64,000 bases of DNA, taken from assembly GCA_964006375.1 (NCBI GenBank), contig OZ023266.1, positions 67,237,403 through 67,301,402 of the forward strand, in the 5' to 3' direction. Both the position numbers and the translations under genes were made by a program. Origin of the DNA: Tillus elongatus (Eukaryota > Arthropoda > Insecta > Coleoptera > Cleridae). Positions 55,065 through 64,000 of this stretch are shown here, piece by piece. Positions within the stretch are counted from its first letter, which is position 1, and every line of letters begins with the position of its first letter. A model generated the notes under the pieces. That model did not search any database and was not told where the DNA came from. It was given only the letters and a program-made list of their open reading frames with translations.

Positions 55065-55430
55065 CAGTATTTTTTCCCTCAGGGCTCGTCCGCGGCCTTG
55101 CCGCCCCGATAGCACTGCAACCTTTGGTTGATTGTGCATACTCTTAGTCTTACTCCACCCATTCAAAAATCACTATACTGACCGTAGATCAGTTGTCTTT
55201 TGCGGTCCAGAGCTTTACACTCGCACGAGGTCCCCTTCGAAACGCCCCATTTTATACAGGTGTTTCTTGACAGCCATGTGTCCCGTCAAGAGACCTGTTG
55301 TGTTTCTGAGCTGTCCTCTGCTAAGATTTAGCAGCTCCACAGCTCTCTTTGAACTGTGTCCGTCAATTATTGACTTCCCATGTCTGAGCCCTGGACAGTC
55401 CGCCCAGTACACCGAATAAATAAAACTTTA
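55065..55430 (-). pseudogene. LINE RNase H end / C-terminal fragment
   Basis: Frame 55215-55412: LNLSRGQLRNTTGLLTGHMA, then VKKHLYKMGR, the signature that follows RNase H in Jockey/R1-type LINEs (LSRxxLRxxTGLLTGHxxLxxHLxxMG). The Cys-rich tail beyond is unreadable. Confidence 0.75.
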
Positions 55431-56260
55431 TTATCAAAAATATTGCATTTTATATTTAGTGTACTTTTGAACACTTTCTCGTAGTTCTACTTATGTTAGC
55501 GCGATAAATACACTTGAAAAAGTGTAAACAAAATGAATCACGTCAATTAATATATTCTCTTCAATTCTCCTACATATAAAAAACCTACTCTCGCCAAAAT
55601 ACAGTGAGCAGCAAAACTGTTAATACGCAAAACAATCAGTGGTGATTATTGTAATGTTTTTGTTGGTATCCTGTCCTCCCACCAGTCACAGACATGTATT
55701 TATGTCAAATTAGAATATGAATGTTTCTCGATTTAGGCGATCATTCAACTATCCAAACTAGTTGATGCGATAATGGATTAGCTTATTCGCCTAGTAATGT
55801 CATTACGTATTAAAACAAAGGATATGTCTCCATGTTACTAAAAATCTCGGACATATTAGAAATGATAATTAATAATGATTCACATCTCAAGTGTGCCGTG
55901 AGACGAGACACGTGGGCAAAACAAAAGAAGAACGGCGTTAAGACAAAAGAAGTGGGTGGCCTACTTGGATATTTTATTACAAGGAAGATGAGTCAGGAAG
56001 AGATTTTTTACAGATGATCTTCAATTTATCACGCAGATATATAGTTTGTAATACGCGCGTTATACAGGTTTGGAATAAAATTATATCTTATGCAGAATTT
56101 ATTAAATTATCAGTTTTTTTTTACTGATAGTTCAAACAATTTTTTTTACTGTTTAACACTACAAATTAAGCGAAGTAAAATAATAAAACTACAAATTAAG
56201 TAGAGTTAAATAAAAGTGCGTGAGGAAGATATTAAAAATAGGTAGAAAATATAAAAAACG
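55431..56260. other. No recognisable gene
   Basis: Unassigned AT-rich sequence. A 61-codon plus-strand frame at 55832-56017 has no motif. Confidence 0.4.
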
Positions 56261-57575
<1,315 letters not shown>

Positions 57576-58578
57576 CAGTAAAAGAATAAACAAAAAAGAA
57601 GAGAACATATAACTCTTTACGCAGCAAGTGCGTTATGGCGGCGATTACTCATAACACTATTTCCATCTACGAAAAAAACTTTTATAGGTCAAATAAATCA
57701 ACAACGTTAGAAGCTGCAGTTTTCGTTTAAATAGTTTGTTACCGCCCTGCATATGACATGAAATGATCATTTTTGCATTTTGAGATATGAAATTAAAGTA
57801 TGAGCAAAAGCAATTTATATGCGCCCAGAATAATGTGAAGGAGTTTATGTTGCACACCCACCGCATAAATTATGTTGCATAGCACAATGATCGTAAATAA
57901 ATTTCGGCCATCGGCGTCGTAATTCATTTCTCAATAAGTTAAGATGGTAAAGATACCGTTTGTGCTGTCCGTGTGGGCTTTTACCGATAATACATTTCAC
58001 AGGGATGGTATTGTATTTTACCGGAATGGAAGTTTCTCGTTTTAAAACCGTTAATCTTTGATAATGGATTTTGGATTTCAATATGCTATGGTACATTGTA
58101 CCTTCATCTTAACCCTAGGATACGGGACCGTTTTGTCAAACGTAATTACGGGACTGTCGTAAATTTTACTACTCAAAAAAGTGTTTTTTTTGTCATGAAA
58201 TTTTATTTTAAAAAAAATACAAACAATAGTGATACCTTTATTATAAAATACTATGATGTACTTGTGACAATTTTTTTTTATTACTTTTCAGAACATAATG
58301 TGCAAATGACTTCTCTGTGTTCTCCGCAAATTGGCTTTTTGCACTCCTTAAAATAATTGGTTGTCATGCGCCTGGATGGATAAGTTCATTATTCAGAAAA
58401 ATCGGACGAGGTTTTCCGGGAAAATTTTGAGTTTTTATTCGAAAAAATGTTTTATCTCAAAAAATAAAAAAGCTATGATAACTAAATTTGGTAGGTAGGT
58501 TTACGATATAAAAAGTAAGCTATACACCAAAATTTAGATTTCTATATTACAAGAAAAAAAAAGTTATAATAAAATATT
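57576..58578. other. Unassigned; solo M1 terminus
   Basis: 57613-57645 is a solo M1 terminus (ACGCAGCAAGTGCGTTATGG). A minus-strand frame at 57845-58096 has a basic segment (RNELRRRWPKF) but no known motif. 58370-58550 is a short R-like relic. Confidence 0.4.
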
Positions 58579-59028
58579 TTGTTCCAGATCATTTCTATTT
58601 TCCTTACAACTCGCATCGTTTTTAGTCTATTGTTATTATTAAAAGTCAATAGTTTCTTCCTAAAATTTGCTCTTACCGAACACACGTGGCTTCCATTCAC
58701 TTCTGCTTCTGCCGCTGTTGCAGTCTTTACTCTTAACATGACACTTTGCTTACTCTTACTGCTATACTATTTTACATGCGTATCACCCTACAAAAACCTA
58801 CTTGTATTCCACCGCATAAGACGTTCCTGTAGCTTCACTTTCGGTTTATTTTCCTCTCTTTCCACTTTGGCTTTGCCTTTCGTGAACTACCTAATAAATA
58901 AAGACAAAAGTAACTTCAATTTGATGCCTCTATGCGAAAAACACTTCAAGGAAATGTTTCAATCTCAGTTAAGAAAATGGAAATATCTTGGTTTTATTTG
59001 TGTGCTCTTTCATCATAATAATAAATAA
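58579..59028 (+). CDS. Hypothetical hydrophobic frame
   Basis: 149 codons from an ATG, the longest frame here not explained by a transposon or (TA)n. It has three hydrophobic segments (about residues 4-27, 50-66 and 85-104) and a hydrophilic C-terminus (LCEKHFKEMFQSQLRKWKYL). No family recognised. AT-rich DNA easily gives Leu/Phe-rich frames, so this may be chance. Confidence 0.2.
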   Translation: MFQIISIFLTTRIVFSLLLLLKVNSFFLKFALTEHTWLPFTSASAAVAVFTLNMTLCLLLLLYYFTCVSPYKNLLVFHRIRRSCSFTFGLFSSLSTLALPFVNYLINKDKSNFNLMPLCEKHFKEMFQSQLRKWKYLGFICVLFHHNNK

Positions 59029-60365
59029 AATTAAGCAGCAAAACACAATAACGTTTCTTAAGCTTTTTTGATAATTAAATTTAATATGCGTTTTCAATGA
59101 TTATCTTAGCAATTATATCAAAAACATAAAACCGAGATCTCAGCCTGTTTTATAGTTTTTTGTTTCAATACAATCATCTGAAACAAATGAGTAGACATTA
59201 AAAACCAACATTACAAAATGCGTTTTAAGTATCTAAAACAATGGATCAACCGGTAACAATTATAAGATACCAATCAAATAAGAATATCACAAAGATTATC
59301 TACTATCCTCATTGTTTAGCTCTGTTAGATCTAGTCATCTGTGAAGAAGTCTACGTCATAGGCAGAATATCATCCTGACAACACGCAATTAATTTCTTTT
59401 TGCAACGTACATTTTTTCGCGTAATTCTTGCGAATCAAACAGTGTAATAAATCCCTGTGATATTAGTTTTTAACATTAAAATTCCCACTTTTTCCCTGGA
59501 CAATGATGCTGCAATAATAAATGTGTTCTTACATAAAGCATAACAGTATCAGAATCAAGTCACGTTTAACAATAAAACGCCGCCCGAAGTAGAGGCAACA
59601 AAGTTGTAAAATGTATTTCACTAGTTGGATAAAACATTGAATGACATTAAACCATTGAATAAGATTTACAATGTCTTTCATTTTGACGGAAATCTATGGG
59701 AATCATGTAAGCTAATAAATAGTCTAATTTAAAAAAAATGCCCTTGCAGATATACGCCGTTTTAGTGTGACCTCATGTATGTACAAACGCATTTTATCGA
59801 AACTTCGTTATAAAATCACTATTGAGGTAATCGCTATCTTTTAATTTTGAAAACATTACTTCAAACGAGCGCGGACTATGCCCCACAGAACCCATATTCA
59901 GGGTCAGCTTAAATTTTATGTATCCAAATCGATAACTCAAAAACCAATCAGCCAATTTAAACAAAATTTAGTAAATATCTTCCTTTTCTAAATAGCCCGG
60001 ATTAGTTAGTTATCCAGAAACATCGGACTAGTTTCTCCTGGTATATTGGAAGACCCCGTTTTAGCCCACTCAATAGAACCGGGTTAAAAAAAAAAGTTGT
60101 TTAAAAAAGCTTATTAAGTAATTTTTATCAAATTTAGTACCCATGCTGCAACACATCGTCTACATCCATTAACAATTTCCTTGTGGGTGAAAAGACCTTA
60201 CCTCAATGGCAATCGAACACTTTGAAAACATTCCTTGGTGACCATCATGCAGTATTTATACGGATTTCCAGTGTCAAGTGCAGTGCGGACGTACCTACAG
60301 CCACTAAACGCATAATTAATTAGTGAGGCTAATAGTCATGTTCATCGGATTGCTTGAACAGGAGG
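59029..60365. other. No gene; reverse R-unit relic
   Basis: 59840-60060 is a reverse-complement R unit without (TA)n expansion (GCGCGGACTATG, CCCATATTCAGGGTCAG, CGATAACTCAAAAACC). The rest is unassigned. Confidence 0.5.
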
Positions 60366-60369
60366 CATA

Positions 60370-62480
60370 GACAAACGTACTCCAAGAGGCCTCTCCTGAA
60401 GATGCTTATAACAATTTCCTGGCAATGTTCAGCAACCATTTCAATGCATGTTTCCCAATTAGAAAAATTTCAATAGGTAAGAAACGTAGAGCTTCTGCAA
60501 CGACAGAAGTTAAGAAGATGAAACATGTCGTCGCACTATATGGTATAAATACTTTTCAGTATTTAAGCGTATGTTCAAAACTGTAAGTGTACAATATAAA
60601 CAACCCATCGCAGATGTAAAGGAGGCCGAACTTGATAAAGTTATTAGCAGCAGCAACAACAAGAGCAAAATTGTGTGGAAGATCATTAACGAACTAACAG
60701 GGAGGAACCTACAATGTCAAACTGAATGCCCGTCCATAAATGCCGACCTTCCAGAGCAGTTTGGCAGTTTTTTCTCATCTGCTGCTCAAAATGCAACTGC
60801 TCATCTGCCTGTAGCGGTAGGTATAGCATTTGTTGGGAAGATAGCACCGCAAGTAAACCCGCAATTCAAATTCTTACCTGTTACACAAGAGGATGCTCTG
60901 AACGCAATAAATACCCTCAAATCACCTAGCTCTGCAGTGGCGGATGTGGTGTCAAGTATATTGCTTCAGCGCTGCAAGTGTATTGTTTCTTTACCACTGT
61001 CGCATATATATATAACATGTCATTGGCCAGAGGTATTGTTCCATCGAAAATGAAAGAAGCACATATAAAACCGACATATAAAAAAGGTGACCCCACAAAT
61101 TATTCAGCTACAGACAAATCAGCCTAACACCCACTTTTGCAAAAACCTTCTAAAAATAGTCAATAAGAAGCTGACAACTTATATTGCCGATAATAAACTT
61201 CTTTCGCGATACCAACATGGCTTTCGGAAAGCACGAAGCATTGAAACTGCAATTATTGAATTTATAGAGCAAATTGTCGAACACATTTACAAGATAGAGG
61301 TAGCTTTGGGAGTTTTTGTGAACTTCTCCAGAACCTTTGGCTGTGTAAATCATGAGGCCCTTATAAGTCCACTGTTTGTATTGGAGTTACAGGCACTGCA
61401 TTGGACTCGTTTAGAAGCTATCTCACAGACAGAACACAAAGAGTTGTAATATCTAATTCTGTCAATACCTTCTCATCTAGGAATTTCGTAGTGGCGGTTG
61501 ACGTTCCAGAGGAAACAGTTCTTAGACTTACGCTGTATATTATTTATGCCAAAAGCCTACTTCAGTACATAGCGCAGACAACAAAAGAACGGTCAAACTT
61601 TATGATGGGTGGACATAATGTTCAGGACATTGTGGCTGATGTTGACAAAACTTTCAAAAGGCTCACCAACGGGGTTGATAAAAACAAATTTGCACTTAAT
61701 AAGGATAAGACAGCATGCGTGCCCTTTAAGTCCTCAAAATAAAATAAAAAAGATATTGGACAACATGTAGAACTTGATGGCCAAACCGTAACACTGCAGA
61801 ACTCTACGAAATTACTACGAATTCATATCGATAGTGAGTTAAAATGGAAGGTCCACATTGATGAACTCTGCTCGTGAATCTCATCCATTTCGTATGCAAT
61901 TAAAACACTAACCCAAAGATCCAGTACATCTACTGTATTATGCGTCTTTCTACTAACAACTAAGGTCTGGTATTATATATTAGGGATTAGCAAGTGAAGC
62001 AAGTCGAGTTTTTAAAGAAGAAAAACAAGTAATGAGGATCATACTTAATATTCCGCAGACACACGTGCAGAAACACTTTTAAGGAACAGGGCATCCTTAC
62101 ACTCCCCAGCATCTACATCCTGGAAGTGCTAGTTCATGTTTTTCAAAACAAGACCAAATACATACGCCATGCAGTTGGACATGGCTATACCACGAGAGGA
62201 AAAAATAAGCTACAAAGTGACAAACATCGCACAGCTCTGTACCAAAAGCCACTGTTCTACAATGGCTGCAAGTTTTTGAATTCATTGCCAGAAGATGTAC
62301 GGAATGTAGACACTATCAGTTTTTAAGAAGAGAGTTGAAACAATTCTCCTAAACAAGACATGCTACTCTGTGGACGATTTCTACATATACTCTACCACTA
62401 AACTATTTTTTATTTAATTTTTTAGTAATATGCACTTCGTATCAGTATTATAGTTACCACGATATAAACCTTGTGCACAT
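60370..62480 (+). pseudogene. CR1-like LINE, linker to 3' end
   Basis: Plus strand: a linker with FLAMFSNHFNACFPIRK and KIVWKIINELTGR (60571-61053). The RT region follows with KPTYKKGD and YQHGFRKARSIETAIIEFIEQ. The SF-RSYLTDRTQRVVISNSV segment is in the next frame (61401-61742), and then a degraded motif B. The ADD box is not preserved. NKFALNKDKTACVPF and a C-terminal KFLNSLPEDVRNV near 62270 complete it. The 3' UTR ends near 62480-62700. Multiple shifts; inactive. Confidence 0.8.
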
Positions 62481-62721
62481 GGGGTTTCTAAAAAACAATA
62501 TTGAATTAAGATCTGTATTCTGCAACTTTCTTTTGAATGTTCTTGTGTGTTTTGTACTTCTGTTTGTTTTGCTTTCATGTGTTTTTTAAGGAAAAATTTC
62601 CTTAATTATTACATGATTGTATGTGTAACGTTATTTGTATTGTTAACCTGTAGACGTACATGAACATCCCCGTGTCACTTAGGTGACATTAACCTGTTTC
62701 ATTGTTAATATATACATTATA

Positions 62722-63505
62722 CAATGGCCCAACTAGATGAGGATCGCAGACACATGGAGGGTTCTGTCTCCGTGGATCTTCAAAAAATATTAGACTGGGG
62801 AAGTAGAAATCTTGTACAATTCAAGTTATTCAAAGTAATTAGTCCTTTTCACTTGTTGGCATTTCTGTGGATCGAAATCTCAATTGGCACCAATATGTCA
62901 CATCAATTGCAGAAGCGGCTGCTAAGAAATTAGGTTTCCTCTTCCGGGGTCGCAAATACTTTTCACCAGCTAATCTCTATACCTTATATACTTCACAGAT
63001 AATACTGCTCCCACATCTGGGGTGCTGCTGCCGCTTCTACACTCGCTATCCTGGACTCCATTCAGAAGAGAGCTATACGTCTCATTGGTGACCTTACCCT
63101 CACCCAAAGGCTGCCATCCCCTGCCCACCGACGTGCCGTTGGTTACCTCTCTCTCTCTCTCTTTTATAGATATCTGCACTGGCAGTGCTCAGAGAAGCTT
63201 TCTTCCATAGTTCCTCCACCTGCTGTGCCCAACAGATCTACCAGGGGAACAGAGTGAATGCATCCTTTTACTGTCCAGGTCACCAGACATAGAACATCTT
63301 GTTATGTCCGCTCTTTTGTCTCGAAGACTTCCAAGTTGTGGAATTCCTTGCCGGCACATGTTTTTTCCTTCTCCTCCGAACCTCCAAATCTTCAAGTCCA
63401 GAATTAACAAGTTGCCTCTTTCCTCATTGTTGACACCCACGGTACGATAGTATTTAGGCTGTAAGCCCTCGTGGTGTGTTGTTGAAATAAACAAATAAAA
63501 AAACA
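62722..63505 (+). pseudogene. LINE copy C (5'-truncated 3' end)
   Basis: Same family as 2.2-3.6 and 50.7-53.9 kb but on the plus strand. It begins at AQLDEDRRHMEGSVSVDLQK and lacks about 70 bp near 62822 (the NPTKSQS region). It continues through DRNLNWHQYVTSIAEAAAKK to the C-terminus and 3' end (GTGTTGTTGAAATAAACAAA). Typical 5' truncation of LINE retrotransposition. Confidence 0.88.
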
Positions 63506-63863
63506 TACTAAATACAGATGTCGAGACTTCACCTGTGGCTTCACAATTGCTTTATTTCTTCTCTGTATAACCTTAAGAACCTACCAAACAGATGCCACGC
63601 ATTATGCTGCAGAAATCGTATTTGTTTCTAAATCTTCGTTTATAAATCATTGGATGTGACATTTGCCTTTGTTACTACCGGTCACCCCATCAGGAATAAC
63701 TGACTATCCCAAATGTATCACCACTACATATTCAAACTGGGCAAAAGACTATATTTCAACTAAATTTTTGAAGACCATGTCAAACACATTTCATGCCAGA
63801 TTTGTTTGCTCCAGTTTAGTTTAGTAGCTTCGTTAGTTTATTCCTAGAGGATGTAATAAAAAG
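63506..63863. other. No recognisable gene
   Basis: Unassigned. Confidence 0.4.
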
Positions 63864-64000
63864 TTCGGACGCAGCAAGTGCGTTATGGTAGTGAATTTTT
63901 ATTAAATGCTTCAAACTTCAATAACTCAATTTTCTATTAACTTAGAAAGTTTAATTTTGGTACGTAGTAAGATCTTTTTTAAGGCAATATTCACCAAATT
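63864..64000 (+). mobile_element. M1 MITE, left part (runs off the window)
   Basis: Left terminus TTCGGACGCAGCAAGTGCG, then TATGGTAGTGAATTTTTATT. The interior differs from other copies after about 63935. Confidence 0.65.

Overview
This is a eukaryotic, almost certainly insect, genomic window. It is AT-rich and contains no operons, ribosome binding sites or dense coding. Most of what can be read comes from transposable elements typical of arthropods: a Metaviridae/Errantivirus-type endogenous retrovirus, CR1-, Jockey- and R1-like LINEs, a Penelope-like fragment, Tc1/mariner relatives, MITEs, a tRNA-derived SINE and many long (TA)n arrays. I cannot name the species. The only host-gene candidate is a short THAP-like reading frame near 42.28 kb.

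Layout. 0-2 kb: unassigned sequence and a (TA)n array. 2-6 kb: a minus-strand LINE fragment, a Penelope-like fragment and a broken IS630/Tc1/mariner-like transposon. 6-18 kb: repeats, one SINE copy, LINE pieces and several (TA)n arrays. 18.911-26.253 kb: one nearly intact 7.34-kb errantivirus-like element. It has two 322-bp LTRs that differ at a single base, a 4-bp CGCG target duplication, a serine-tRNA type primer binding site, gag, a -1 frameshift site, pol, a separate env frame and a polypurine tract. 26-34 kb: (TA)n repeat units, a 0.55-kb palindrome, a long-inverted-repeat element with TA target duplications, and a second SINE. 34-46 kb: more LINE fragments (one carrying an inserted tandem repeat), GC-rich hairpins, a mariner fragment and the THAP-like frame. 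47-58 kb: a second long-inverted-repeat element, the longest LINE copy (about 3.1 kb) and a second copy of a 1.3-kb composite repeat. 58-64 kb: two plus-strand LINE fragments and the start of another MITE.

How the parts relate. The retrovirus-like element is the only coherent gene set. Gag and Pol are probably made from full-length RNA with a -1 ribosomal frameshift at an AAATTTT heptamer. Env probably comes from a spliced RNA whose first exon, upstream of gag, supplies a hydrophobic leader in the correct phase. The element landed inside a dispersed repeat whose uninterrupted relative lies at about 12.64-12.99 kb in the same window, so the empty site can be reconstructed by comparison. That repeat family also carries most of the (TA)n arrays at one fixed internal position, which suggests these microsatellites spread or expanded inside a mobile unit.
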